DNA of 64,000 nt from Lepidostoma basale (GCA_022606425.2 JAHDVF020000875.1:1426001-1490000); one strand, 5' to 3'; counted from the stretch's first letter, positions 1-9,384 are shown. A program made the numbers and translations. The notes: generated by a model not told the origin, from the sequence alone.

Positions 1-259
1 GTTTGGACATATGGAAAGAATGAATGAAGAAAGAATGGTAAAAAAAATATATGTTAATGATGTAAATGGAACCAAAAATAGAGGAAGACCGAGGAAAACG
101 TGGCACGATCAAATAAATCAAATATTGAATGTCGGTCATGTGAGGTGTCAGAGAAATCGACGCGCGTGCATGACACGATGTGTGAATGTTAAGGAATCAC
201 GGAAGAAAAGTCTGACAGTCCATTTTTTCTGCCTACCCCTTCGGGGAGACGGCGTGATG

Positions 260-290
<31 letters not shown>
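1..290 (+). mobile_element. LINE-A1 3' fragment, cut by window edge
   Basis: C-terminal end of the LINE-A polyprotein, beginning inside the WFGHMERMNEER block and running through GRPRKTWHDQINQ to the 3' end. The frame is lost near the end, where the usual AREICQERKVWQSI stretch is garbled. The copy finishes in about seven GTTA units (260-290), the signature 3' tail of this subfamily. It is a dead 5'-truncated copy. Confidence 0.9.
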
Positions 291-690
291 GAATAATGAT
301 GTTAAACTCCAAATTAAATTAAATGAAAATGTCAGTTTTCTAGAAGTTTTATTTTATTTTATGGGAATGATTTGTATCGCTCTTCTAAAGCATTATCAAA
401 TGTGACGAAACTTCACCTCGTTGCAGTTTATATTCACTAGTAAATGGAGCAGAATATGGTGATTAACGAAAATTGATGTGACTTTATACATTTTTAACAA
501 ATAATTATTTGGGTAGGTCCAGAAATATTGGAAAGTGTGTTTTGGAACTCGTTAAAAAAATTATGACAACGATTACATGGTAAGGATACTGAATGATATT
601 ATATAAATCAAAAATAAGTTATTTGAGGTAGTACGAAATAAAGTGTTTCAAAGAAAAACATTTTCTTACAAATTGTTTACAAATGGGTAT
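291..690 (+). repeat. G/H inverted-repeat element, partial
   Basis: The first part, about 130 bases, is the G arm: a gttaaactcc start, a ttttctagaag block and a degenerate ATGTTTCGCC-like hairpin. It runs into the H segment, which recurs in opposite orientation at 20860-21140 and again at 42100-42300. In the fuller copies two G arms face each other around H, so this is one arm plus centre. No coding potential is seen. Confidence 0.6.
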
Positions 691-784
691 AGTTTACCAA
701 GGGATTGACTTGCAGCAAAGATGGTGATTTCATTTATTAACTGTTAAAATTTAAACGCTGTAATGGAATCGCAATTTATTATCT

Positions 785-940
785 ATCTGATTATGCCAAA
801 ATCGTTTGGTGAAACAGCTGTCGCAAAAATTAAATAATAATAAAAATGTGTGATATCATAACACCGTACAAATTTTAACAGTTTATAATAATGAAGTATC
901 ATAGTGTTTCGGCCAAAACAATGGACGATTTCATTTATAA
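785..940 (+). repeat. Ribozyme-like element, decayed right arm
   Basis: A GAAACAGCTGTC block follows a damaged core (CTGATTA in place of CTGATGA). About 70 bases downstream comes the terminal sequence TGTTTCGGCCAAAAC shared by this class. The left arm is missing. Read as a decayed single arm of the ACAGCUGU-type element that is complete at 34718-35043. Confidence 0.5.
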
Positions 941-949
941 AATATAATA

Positions 950-1150
950 ATAATACACTTGTAAAATTTGCATATAAACCACTTTATTCGTTATAAACAC
1001 CAACCGGTTTCGCTCCCGCCGAAGATTCAAAGATGACATGTGACAAGTTACTGAAGATGACAGTATATTCTGTTACCCTGACGAAGTTCCGGCGAAAGCG
1101 AAACCGGTTGGTGTTTAAAAAGAATAAAGTGGTTTATATCTATACTAATT
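950..1150. repeat. Inverted-repeat element, ACCGGU type
   Basis: Two facing arms carry CACTTTATT..AACACCAACCGG on the left and CCGGTTGGTGTTT..AATAAAGTGG on the right. The right arm holds a recognisable hammerhead-like core; the left arm has lost its CTGACGA block. Flanks resemble those of the copies at 41540-41740, 44280-44545 and 49470-49600. Confidence 0.7.
1074..1113 (+). ncRNA. Hammerhead-ribozyme-like motif (ACCGGU type)
   Basis: CTGACGA (1078-1084) is followed by an extra A, a weakened hairpin, GAA (1100-1102), ACCGGU and U. The four bases TACC before the core can pair with GGTG after the predicted cleavage site, the last pair being a wobble. Stem II has lost pairs compared with sister copies, so activity is doubtful. 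Confidence 0.45.
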
Positions 1151-1179
1151 TTTCTAGTGTATTGTTATTATAACATATT

Positions 1180-1430
1180 TAGATAATCCATTGTTTTGGC
1201 GGAAACCCTTTGATATTTCAACATTATTAACTGTTTTAAAAAACAAAAACACTGTAATATAACATCAGAATTGATTATATTTCTTTCAAAATTGTTGCGA
1301 CAGCTGTTACTCTACTGATGTTAGCATCGTCAGGTCTTACAATGAACATTGATCGACAGTTAATTGTAAGATCTGACGATGCTAACATCGGTTATTGAAA
1401 CAGCTGTTGCGACAAATTCGAAAGAAATGT
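1180..1430. repeat. Inverted-repeat element, ACAGCUGU type
   Basis: Facing arms contain GACAGCTGTT and CTGATGTTAGCATCGTCAG on the left and CTGACGATGCTAAC with GAAACAGCTGTTG on the right, about 60 bases apart. The reverse complement of the terminal GGCCAAAACAATGG motif lies at the left end. Both ribozyme-like cores are degraded in stem I, so this is an old copy. Confidence 0.65.
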
Positions 1431-2094
1431 AATCAATTCCGGTATTATTTTAAGTGTTTTTTATTATTTTTTTTATTTCAACAGTTATTTATTCAATTTA
1501 ATAATGTCACACCACAAATTAATCGCTTCATACGAAAGATTTCATTTAAGTTAAAATATGATGTATTTTTTTTTGAAAATTTAAACATGTTTACAAATTA
1601 CTGTCATTTTAGAAACTGTTAAATACCTTTTTCTTCTGAGTAATGTCTTCTTAGTTTTATTATAGTTCACGAGGTCGAAGGTGAAACAAGTAACATGGAA
1701 GATACCTAAGACAGTGTCGCCACCAGGACCCTGGTGATATATGTTATAATTTTCTAAGTAATGTTCAGTTAATGTGGAAATAAATTCAGTAAGGGTCGTT
1801 GTGTATAATATGTGGCGTTCATTATTCCAACCCCCATCCCTTACGAAAGCGTGGTCAATGTTACGTATTTATACCACAAAACCGTGTCCACATTATTCAA
1901 ACATGCCCCTATATGAGTCTCTTTATATATACACACAGAGAAGTTACGAGGGGAGAATTTTTAAACAGGGATGCAAAATGATAATAAACACAATGATAAA
2001 GGCCATCACATCAAGTAATTTTTTTTTAATATTTCTTCATCACGCTTTATAGGTATGTCAATTGTTTTATTTTTTTGTAAGAATGTGTGTATTT
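1431..2094. other. No recognisable feature
   Basis: AT-rich sequence with T-runs. Short open frames here (for example 1774-2052) have no recognisable motif and look like chance. Confidence 0.5.
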
Positions 2095-2097
2095 GAC

Positions 2098-2330
2098 GAC
2101 CTTCGTGGCCGAGTGGTAAGCGTTTTAACTGCCACCCCGAAGGCCCCGGGTTCGATTCCCGGTGACGGCAGTGTGATTGACTGTTTTCGGTCTAGTATGT
2201 TATAGAATTCATGTAACAATAAAATGGCAATGGGTTAGCTACCTATCACATGTCACGAGAATCAGCATGATAGTTCGCGCTGTAATGATATAAAGAGCGA
2301 TTCAGCAAAATAATAATCATTATTTGTATG
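2098..2330 (+). mobile_element. tRNA-derived SINE (family S)
   Basis: A tRNA-like head carries RNA polymerase III boxes: box A TGGCCGAGTGG (2106-2116) and box B GGTTCGATTCC (2149-2159). The body contains the conserved AGCTACCTATCACATGTCACGAG block and the 3' end AGAGCGATTCAGC. The same unit occurs on either strand at 10451, 22888, 26559, 39525, 52014 and 54548. It is not a working tRNA gene because the head continues into an unrelated body. Confidence 0.9.
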
Positions 2331-2419
2331 CGCATGTATTTTTTTTTTCAATTTAATTTATTTTATTTTTATTGTATCGAGTAATGTGAGAGGACTCTCA
2401 TTATTGTTTCTCTCTAAAA

Positions 2420-2745
2420 CAGTGATTTCCAAAGTGGCCTATATAGACGCCCAGGGGTCCACGACAACTTGCAAGGGGTCTACAACAGTTGCAAAAAAAA
2501 TGGGGTGCATGATATGTAAATGGGGGTCCACGATATGGTTCAACTAAATTGAAACCGAATATTGAATCGCAATACGAATATCGAAATCGTTGGCGCCTTT
2601 TCTTTTTAGCGCAACAGCGACTTCCGGCCAGTAGAATACGGCAGCGATAATTTTTTTTATGTAATCAATAGGATAGCAAGGGGTCTGCACAAAATAGAAA
2701 AAATCAGCAAGGGGTCTACGGCACAAAAAAGTTTGGGAACCTCTG
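2420..2745. mobile_element. hAT-like MITE
   Basis: Imperfect terminal inverted repeats, cagtgatttccaaagt at the left and the reverse complement of cagaggttcccaaact at the right, are flanked by 8-bp direct repeats, ctctaaaa (2412-2419) and ctccaaaa (2746-2753), with one mismatch. CAG ends and an 8-bp duplication are hAT hallmarks. The 326-bp interior repeats AGGGGTCTAC-like phrases and encodes no transposase, so it would need one in trans. Confidence 0.75.
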
Positions 2746-2914
2746 CTCCAAAACATTATTTTATTTTCTTGAATATAGTAAAACATCATTTTGTTCATAT
2801 ATTGTAATTGACTTGTTTGAATCTAATTTAACATCAATTTCAATGCATTAGTATGCACTGTTAACTCTTCTTATCATTTATACTTGTGGTAGCATGTAAC
2901 TGGCTATATGACCA

Positions 2915-3070
2915 AGGAAAGGCGGCGACGTTCGAAGTCGGAAAAGTCGACGAATGTGCATGTTACTATGTATGAATGTGGGGGAAGCTAGAGAGGTGTG
3001 TCAGAACAGAACGGTATGGCGGTCCATCCTCTCTGACCACCTTTTCGGCTAAACGGCGTGATGATGGTTT
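2915..3070 (+). mobile_element. LINE-A2 3' fragment, decayed
   Basis: Matches the A2 C-terminus: GTATGAATGTG, GAGGTGTGTCAG and TGGCGGTCCATCCTCTCTG are visible, ending at CGGCGTGATGATGG. Frameshifts and stops remove coding capacity and the tail is reduced. Confidence 0.7.
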
Positions 3071-3177
3071 AAAATTAAAATAAATAAATCTAGAACTGAA
3101 TCAATTATTTATTTTTTATATTAAATATTTTATATTATATCCAAAACTTTTAATATGATTCACTAAACTGTTTTTGT

Positions 3178-3312
3178 ATCGACCCTTATTTATGGAAGTG
3201 AAGCATGGAACTGGCAAAAGAAGGATGAAAATATAATAAATGTCATAGAATTGCGATCTCTTAGAGGAATGTGTGGAAAATCTGTTTATGAAAGAGTGTC
3301 GAAATGAAAATA
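3178..3312 (+). mobile_element. LINE-A internal fragment
   Basis: Corresponds to the region after the reverse-transcriptase domain: TLIYGSEAWNWQKKDE, then a decayed SLRRMCG block. Both ends are missing. Confidence 0.75.
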
Positions 3313-3539
3313 CATTTCAAATAAATACAGTGCCAATGAAAGTGTAACTTTGGACTGCAAATGTAGTCTTCCGCACTATAATGGTTAATTTATAAAAAAA
3401 AATATTAACTAGGAATGAAAAGTGACATTTTATATTCGTATTAATTATTTAATATGGAGTTTCATAAAAAATTTCAATTAAAAATATATTAAAATGTTGT
3501 GAATACAAAATTAAAATATGACATAGAAATAATGGTATA

Positions 3540-3755
3540 AATGTATAAATATGTTAACGACGTTAACAGAACTAGAAAATGAAAAAGACCGAGAAAAACG
3601 TGGTACGATCAAATCAATCAAATATTGAGAAATCGATGGGCGTGCATGACACGATGTATGAATGTAGAGAAATCGACAGTACGTCAGGAAAGAAAAGTGT
3701 GGCAGTCCATTATTTCTGCCTACGCCTTCGGGGAAAAGGCGTGACACCCTTCTTT
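3540..3755 (+). mobile_element. LINE-A 3' fragment with internal deletion
   Basis: GRPRKTWHDQINQ-like codons are followed by a deletion that joins CAAATATTGAG to AAATCGATGGGCG. It ends at GGGAAAAGGCGTGACA, where the tandem tail is absent. Confidence 0.8.
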
Positions 3756-3992
3756 TTGTACCGATTACTTTGAAGAAACGGATAAATAAGTACCATGTAT
3801 TCACCTCTTGAAAGTAGTAACTCGTCGGTCACAAGTATGCCCAAGAGGAAACCACGAGACATGTTGGTTTTGTATGCTGTGAGTCAAATAAATGAATGGA
3901 CGCTTTCTAAGATATTAAAGTGGATTCAGAAGTAAAAGGCCGAGTCCTGGAATTTTCCATGAATATCATATAATATAATATTATATTTGTAA

Positions 3993-4485
3993 AGAGAATG
4001 GTGCACTTAAAGTTGTCATTGCAAACAAAAACCCATCCAAAAAAGCTAGAATGGCAGTGCACAATGGTGTTCTTCTACCGAACTTTATGTATGGAAGCGA
4101 AGCATGGAACCTGCAAGGAAGGATGAAAGTAGAATAAATGCAATAGAAATGGGATCTCTTAGACGAATGTGTGGATACTCTGTGTGTGATAGAGTGTCGA
4201 ATGAAAATATAAGAAGTGAATGCGGTGCGAATGATGGTGTTGTGAACAAAAGAATGAAAGTATCATTAAGATGGTTTGGACATATGGAGAGAATAAATGA
4301 AGAAATAATGGTAAAAAAATTATACAATAACGATGTATATGGAACAAGAAATAGAGGAAGACCGAGGAAAACGTGGTACGATCAAATTAATCAAATATTG
4401 AATGTTGGCCACGTGAGGAGTTAGAGAAATCGACGCGCGTGCATGACACGATGTATGAATGTTGAGGAAGCGAGAGAAATATGTC
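3993..4485 (+). mobile_element. LINE-A1 copy, 5' portion, split by insertion
   Basis: Encodes GALKVVIANKNPSKKARMAVHNGV onward, with an open stretch at 4104-4424. The copy is interrupted after GAGAAATATGTC (4474-4485) by a 310-bp SINE-like element and resumes at 4796. That sequence is repeated, with three added bases, on the other side of the insertion. Confidence 0.9.
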
Positions 4486-4795
4486 TAACTTACTAACTAA
4501 CCATCACGCCGTCTCCCCGAAAGGGTAGGCAGAAAGAATGGACTGCCACACTTTAATCGATGCGGCACTCCATCCTTCTCTTTTCGCCATCGCGAGAGAC
4601 GCGGTGTGATGGGTTGCGAACCTCATCGCCACCAAAAGGCTTCGATCGTTCAACGTCGACTTAATAAATCTAAAACAAATTATCTGAAATACACTGATAC
4701 AAAATAAAATAACAAAGAAAAATAATTTAACACACATTGTTATTTTAGATGGTGCACTTGTCGTCAGCTGGACGATCCGGACATTAAAATAATAG
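4486..4795 (-). mobile_element. SINE-like element with LINE-A 3' tail
   Basis: On the minus strand a unique 5' body of about 230 bases, beginning near GTCCGGATCGTCC, joins a LINE-A1 3' end (AAAGTGTGGCAGTCC to GGTTAGTTAG). The same junction is present in an independent copy at 50442-50845. Direct repeats gagaaatatgtc and gagaaataatatgtc flank the insertion. A minus-strand frame (4504-4818) crosses the junction and ends in the LINE-A C-terminal peptide KVWQSILSAYPFGETA. Most simply this is a non-autonomous element mobilised by LINE-A machinery that recognises the shared tail; an alternative 3' end of a LINE-A subfamily is the other option. Confidence 0.7.
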
Positions 4796-4886
4796 GAGAA
4801 ATAATATGTCAGGAACAAAAAATGTGGCAGTGCATTCTTTCTGCCTACCCCTTCGGAGAGACGGCGTGATGGTTAGTTATTTTTTT
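4796..4886 (+). mobile_element. LINE-A1 copy, 3' remainder
   Basis: Continues the copy of 3993-4485 after the insertion: ATGTCAGGAAC, GTGGCAGTGCATTC, GGAGAGACGGCGTGATGG and a single GTTA unit. Confidence 0.85.
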
Positions 4887-5454
4887 ATATATTTGTAATT
4901 AAAAATTTCATAATTCAAAGTAAATATCATTATAGTGTCTGATCTCAAAGTTAACGCTTCAATGAATAATATATTCGTAAAGTAAACGGCTTCCCACTGA
5001 ATTTACAAATATTAAAAGTAATATTACAGTGTTGCCGTTTTGAAAAAAATCTGCCGATGCCCCAAAAGAGCGCCTACCTACCTGCGTACGTGCAAATCAC
5101 TCCCACGGTCTCGGTAACCAATAATATGGCAAGGAAACAACTCATTTTATATACGAGATCAACACTCGTTTACATGAAATCTTCCCACAAAAATAACAAC
5201 AATATTATCGCGTGGGACGCGGCGCTAGTTAATATTTCCCCCTGATAAATCTAAGCTTTGCGCAGATTTTTCTTCTTTCTGTATCGCCCTTGAATTTCAT
5301 GTGGCCACAGGCGTTACACGTGAATATATTTTGTTTTTGAAAATATGTGAGAAAAGCGAGTTAACAAGCTTTCAAAAATACACAAATAGCAAAACAAACT
5401 ACAAAATATAAGTAAAATGTTTAATATGTCGTAATGGCGAAAGATAAAAAGTGG
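4887..5454. other. No recognisable feature
   Basis: Mixed AT-rich sequence; nothing matches another part of the window and no open frame has recognisable domains. Confidence 0.45.
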
Positions 5455-5660
5455 ACAATAATACTGCTGACTTGGAGACCGTGGACGGCAAAGATAAGTG
5501 CAGGGCGACCGCAACTACGGTGGTAGGGTGACCTGAACAGACACCTCGCAATAACCTGGATGCAGTCTGCACAGGACAGAGTGACATGGAAGTGAATAGA
5601 GGAGGCCTTTGTCCAGGAATGGACGGGAATAGGCTGAGGAAGAAGAAGAAGAATGGCGAA
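5455..5660 (+). mobile_element. LINE-R (RTE-like) 3' fragment
   Basis: Encodes a broken copy of the C-terminus WTAKISAGRPQLRW..DLNRHLAIT, then MQSAQDRVTWK*IEEAFVQEWTGIG and an (AAG)n tail at 5641-5653. The bottom-strand copies at 29044-29492 and 58511-58990 are longer versions of the same end. Domain order and the GAA-rich tail suggest an RTE-type LINE. Confidence 0.8.
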
Positions 5661-5682
5661 AGTCCATTTGTTATATATGTTA

Positions 5683-5935
5683 TACATCTTCGAAATTTGT
5701 CAGACGTGGTGGTCGTAAGAAGGACGGAATGGGGGACTGTTGTTAACATAAAGCGATCGCTTAACTCAACCAATGACAGGCATAAGTCCTGTAAGCGCCT
5801 CGACCACCATATTCTGTTCCCAGAAAACAATTTACATCTTCGTCTCTATTAAGACACAATTAATCCTTTAAAATGATTAACCCGCAATGGGTAAAATCCA
5901 GTATTTGTCTACAAGTATTTGTATACATTCAAAAA
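5683..5935 (-). repeat. Family C repeat, partial
   Basis: Matches the reverse complement of 47478-47835. It contains the TCTCTATT..GAGAC block, the CTGTCATTGGTTGGGTTAAG region and the end CCCGCAATGGGTAAAATCCAG with GTATTTGTCTACAAG, which behaves as a terminal inverted repeat in other copies. Superfamily unresolved. Confidence 0.65.
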
Positions 5936-6049
5936 AATGAACGTCCATCAAGAAATTTCAGTAAAATCATTAGATTTTTTTTAAATGTATAGTGTACTGG
6001 TACTGGTATGGGGGAGTTAGGGGGATCCTATTGACTCTTCGAGCGGTGA

Positions 6050-6075
6050 ATGGCCATCACCGTGGTGATGGCCAT
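6050..6075. repeat. Perfect short palindrome
   Basis: Twelve-base arms atggccatcacc and ggtgatggccat are separated by two bases. It lies in an otherwise unassigned, more GC-rich stretch (5936-6256) that may be part of an unrecognised element. Confidence 0.8.
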
Positions 6076-6256
6076 GCTACGCTGGAGGATTGATCTGATA
6101 CCACCCAAGTACCTATCCACACCTCCTCGACTTTGGTCTCACCTGGAAACTATGCGAAATGTAAGAGATCGAGTAATTAACCTCGGTGGATAATATTGAT
6201 GCATAGGCTAACGTGGCAGGACACCTCGCCAACCTGTCTGCCAAGCATGGCATTGT

Positions 6257-6477
6257 CAAATCAAATCAAATCAAATCAAATCACTTTATTTTCTCAAAAG
6301 ACTTTACAAACATTTTTTATAGTTTAAGGCATATGTTGAGAACAGGTAAAACATAATAAATATATAATACCAGGAACGCACGAGAGATGGTTCGACATTA
6401 GGAATACAAGATACTCTCCAAAGTCAAGAGGATTTGTCTTCTGAACGTACTTTCACGAATATGAAAGACATCGATCG
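6257..6477 (-). mobile_element. LINE-B copy, 3' portion, split by LINE-A
   Basis: Starts at the (CAAAT)n tail, the 3' end on the minus strand, and runs through the 3' untranslated region (GGCATATGTTGAGAACAGG, ATAATACCAGGAACGC) into the C-terminal codons near ESTFRR. It stops at tcgatcg (6471-6477), which is repeated after the inserted LINE-A at 6964-6970. The copy resumes there. Confidence 0.85.
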
Positions 6478-6963
6478 ACCCTTATGTATGGAAGCGAAGC
6501 ATGGAACTGGCAAAGGAAGGATGAAAGTAGAATAAATGCAGTAGAAATGAGATCTCTTAGACGAATGTGTGGATATTCTGTGTATGATAGAGTGTCGAAT
6601 GAAAATATAAGAAGTGAATGCGGTGCGAATGATGGTGTCATGAACAAAATAATGAAAGGATCATTAAGATGGTTTGGACATATGGAAAGAATGAATGAAA
6701 AAAGAATGGTAAAAAAATTATATGTAAATGATGTAAATGGTACCAGAAATAGAGGAAGACCAAGGAAAACGTGGCACGATCAAATAAATCAAATATTGAA
6801 TGTCGGCCATGTGAGGAGTCAGAGAAATCGACGCGCGTGCATGACACGATGTATGAATGTTGAGGAAGCGAGAGAAATATGTCAGGAGAGAAAGGTGTGG
6901 CAGTCCATTCTTTCTGCCTACCCCTTCGGGGAGACGGCGTGATGGTTAGTTAGTTAGTGAGTT
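6478..6963 (+). mobile_element. LINE-A1 5'-truncated insertion inside LINE-B
   Basis: A 486-bp copy flanked by a 7-bp duplication tcgatcg. The frame 6484-6942 is intact for 152 codons: YGSEAWNWQRKDESRINAVE, SLRRMCGYSVYDRVSNENI, WFGHMERMNE, GRPRKTWHDQINQ, and the terminal AYPFGETA. It ends in GGTTAGTTAGTTAG. The near-consensus sequence implies a recent event. It lacks the reverse-transcriptase domain and cannot be autonomous. Confidence 0.92.
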
Positions 6964-7082
6964 TCGATCGCCAAAGCGATCATGTTCAGCAGTTTGATTG
7001 CTCTCCCCACCGCCATCACCAGAGGCAGGTTGGTTCTGCATGCTGGGAGATAAAACAGTCTGTGCTGACGCTGTAATGCCAA
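6964..7082 (-). mobile_element. LINE-B copy, remainder
   Basis: Continues the LINE-B copy beyond the inserted LINE-A: codons for RTNLPLVMAVGRAIKLLNMIA read on the minus strand, then the match fades near 7080. Confidence 0.75.
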
Positions 7083-7106
7083 CCACCCCCCGTATGACAT
7101 GTCATA

Positions 7107-7176
7107 CATGGAGAAGTGTGGGGGAGGCCTGTGTCCAGCAGTGGACGACAACGGCTGTTAAAGAAGAAGAGAAGAT
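7107..7176 (+). mobile_element. RTE-like LINE terminal scrap
   Basis: Only the last codons remain, GEACVQQWTTTAV, followed by the GAA-rich tail AAAGAAGAAGAGAAG. GEAYVQQW-type endings are common at the C-terminus of insect RTE elements. Confidence 0.6.
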
Positions 7177-7639
7177 GGTACTTATGTGTTTTTCTCCTCT
7201 TCCCGTGTCGAAGTGTGAGCCACTGCCCAAGATGTAAACATGTAAATGATCCATTAAAACAAGTGCCGTTGTCGAGTCGCGCTCTTCTGTTTTCATTAAA
7301 CCGATTCCCCCTCCCCACGCCCTGCCCGGAGATGTTGACGTTTGCTGACTTCTACACGGTTTAGCGCTTTGACTCCGATGTTTTGGATTGTTGCGGGTTT
7401 AACGCTTAAAATCCCGCATAAATACTGCAAAGTATTTTTAAGTTCCTCCATTTAAGTTTTGGCATAACACCTTAATGATAATTGAATCCTTTTATGCTTG
7501 TTCAAACATTAAGGAATAACGGGATCCTTGAATTGAAAGTCAGCAGAATTGTTTTCATAGTTCTTGGAGCGACAATGAAAACCATTTAAGTAACTAACTA
7601 ACTAACTAATCACTCTTAAAATTTATTACACTGTTATGA
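7177..7639. other. Mostly unassigned; bare TAAC repeat
   Basis: No coding or family match apart from TAACTAACTAACTAA at 7590-7605, which resembles a LINE-A tail in minus orientation without a body. Confidence 0.4.
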
Positions 7640-7740
7640 TATAACAATTTATTTTTATTCACTGAGAGCGTTGTGACAGTTGTTTCGCAAACCGATGTTG
7701 ACATCATCAGGTGTTACAATAAACTAAAGTAATAAATGAA
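7640..7740 (-). repeat. Ribozyme-like left arm, ACAGCUGU type, decayed
   Basis: On the minus strand ACACCTGATGATGTCAACATCGG is followed by GCGAAACAACTGTCAC. Core and stem II are present but stem III is mutated (ACAACUGU) and stem I no longer pairs. Confidence 0.55.
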
Positions 7741-7804
7741 AAGACTTACTTTTATATTTATAGGGCAAAAAACTCATTAGTATATACTATATAATAATAA
7801 TAAC

Positions 7805-8288
7805 AACGTAAACTTGAAACTCCGCCAGAGAATGATCAAATGCTGTGTGTGGTCTGTTTTATTGTAAGGGTGTGAAACTTGGACCTTGAAAGTTAACTCA
7901 ATTGACAGATTGGAAGCATTTGAAATGTGGCTCCATCGCCGAATGCTCAGAGTTCTCTGGACAGACATGGTTACCAATACCGAAGTCCTGAGGCAAGCTA
8001 GAGTTGACAGGGAATTGTTATCAACTATCAAGGTTTGAAAGATCTCACATCTGGGTCATATACTGCGTGGGGAAAAGTACCACCTTCTCCAACTGATATT
8101 GGAGGGGAAAATTGAGGGACGCCGAGAGCCCGGAAGGAGACAAATGTCCTGGCTGCGAAACGTGAGGGAGTGGTCCGGCATCCGAAGTGTGGAGGAGCTG
8201 TTCCGAGCGGCGCAGGACAGGGACAGGTTCGCCGAGGTGATCGCCAACGTTGGGGGGACCCGATAGGGCACTTGAAGAAGAAGAAGAT
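7805..8288 (+). mobile_element. LINE 3' fragment (GRREPGRRQ type)
   Basis: Encodes CETWTLKVNSIDRLEAFEMWLHRRMLRVLW, a decayed LGHILRGEKYHLLQLILEGKIEG, then RREPGRRQMSWLRNVREWSG and LFRAAQDRDRFAEVIANV, ending in (GAA)n. This end is typical of a widespread insect LINE. One internal stop breaks the frame near IKV. Small relatives lie at 23408-23460 (minus) and 58993-59037. Confidence 0.85.
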
Positions 8289-8411
8289 ATAATACTATTT
8301 ACTATATAATAAATCTTCTAGAAAACAGACGTTTTCATTCTTATTAATAACTTAAATGTCTAACACAAGAAAGCTTTTGAAACCCTTTGTTCGCTTCATT
8401 TAAAAATAAAT

Positions 8412-8564
8412 ACTCCATATTGAATGTCGAGTACTTAAGGAGTCGAAGAAATCGATGTGCGTTCATGATACGATGTATGAATGTTTATGTCAGGAAAGAA
8501 GATTGTGGCGGTCCATTATTTATGCCTTATTCTGACACGGCGAAATGGTTAGTTAGTTAGTTTT
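8412..8564 (+). mobile_element. LINE-A 3' fragment, decayed
   Basis: ATATTGAATGTCGAG to GAAATGGTTAGTTAGTTAG, with deletions around TGTATGAATGTTTATGTCAGG. Retains the (GTTA)n tail. Confidence 0.75.
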
Positions 8565-8584
8565 ATTTGCTTTCTCGTTACTAA

Positions 8585-9180
8585 TAAAAACAAAGTATAT
8601 TATATATAACTTTTTAATTTATATATACTTTGTATATACATCACTTATATTAAAAAAATAAAATTACATAGACATGTTTCGGACAACCAGTCTTTCTTCA
8701 GTGATACATATTATATAGATACATTAAAAAATATTATAAAATTGTTTACATGATCTGACAGATGTTATAAAGATTTATTTTGGAACGTTTATGCTTTTGT
8801 TTTATTTAACAAATATTGCGATTCAATTAAAAAATTTAAATAATAATTTAAAGTTCTTATATCTTTGATTTATTTCCTTTGTTGTAAGTAACCCGAACCC
8901 CAATAAAAACTTTAAATTATTATATTATTAATTTTTTTTAATTGAATCATAATATTTGTTATCACAAAAGCATAAACGTTCCAAAATAAATCTTTATAAC
9001 ATCTGTCAGATCATGTAAATAATTTAATAATATTTTTAAAAATGTATCTTTATAATATGTACGAGTATAACTGAAGAAGGGATGGTTGTCCGAAACATGT
9101 CTATGTAATTTTATTTTTAATATAAGTGTTGTATATACAAAGTACTCGTATATAAAAATAGAAAAAGTGAAATAAAACAT
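8585..9180. repeat. Large inverted-repeat element, ACAUGU type
   Basis: Arms of roughly 260 bases at 8585-8845 and 8890-9165 face each other across a short centre. They share ACTTTGTATATACA, TACATAGACATGTTTCGGACAACC, GATCTGACAGATG and GGAACGTTTATGC in opposite orientation. Each arm holds a CTGAAGA..GAAACATGTC core. A right-half relative lies at 27590-28160. No coding sequence is seen. Confidence 0.75.
9069..9104 (+). ncRNA. Hammerhead-like core, stem I not supported
   Basis: CTGAAGA, extra A, a GGGA..TCC hairpin, GAA, ACAUGU and C match the core order. The bases before CTGAAGA do not pair convincingly with those after the cleavage position, so this is probably a decayed motif. Confidence 0.35.
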
Positions 9181-9384
9181 CAAAACAACACAAAGTATGG
9201 CGTATATAGAAGAAACAAAGTCTATTATTTAAAATTATTTATACTTCAATAACAGAAGAAATCCGTCAAATATTCCGTTCATTTTATTTTCTATTTTCAC
9301 TTTGAATTATAGGTATGTATTATAATATATAAGCTAACATAAATACCAGGATAAGTAATATTTCAGTAGAGAGCATTCGATATT

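Noticed and set aside
260..290. (TTAG)n tracts as telomeric repeats
   Set aside because: The unit is four bases (GTTA), not TTAGG, and each tract follows a LINE-A 3' end; they are retrotransposon tails.
2098..2175. tRNA gene
   Set aside because: Box A and box B are present, but the sequence continues into a shared SINE body and occurs in seven diverged copies.
4600..4630. Pol III promoter in the chimeric element
   Set aside because: GGTTCGCAACC resembles box B and TGGCGATGAGG box A, but they overlap, so no functional spacing exists.
5399..5830. 143-codon minus-strand frame
   Set aside because: Crosses an RTE-like fragment and family C in antisense; no motif.
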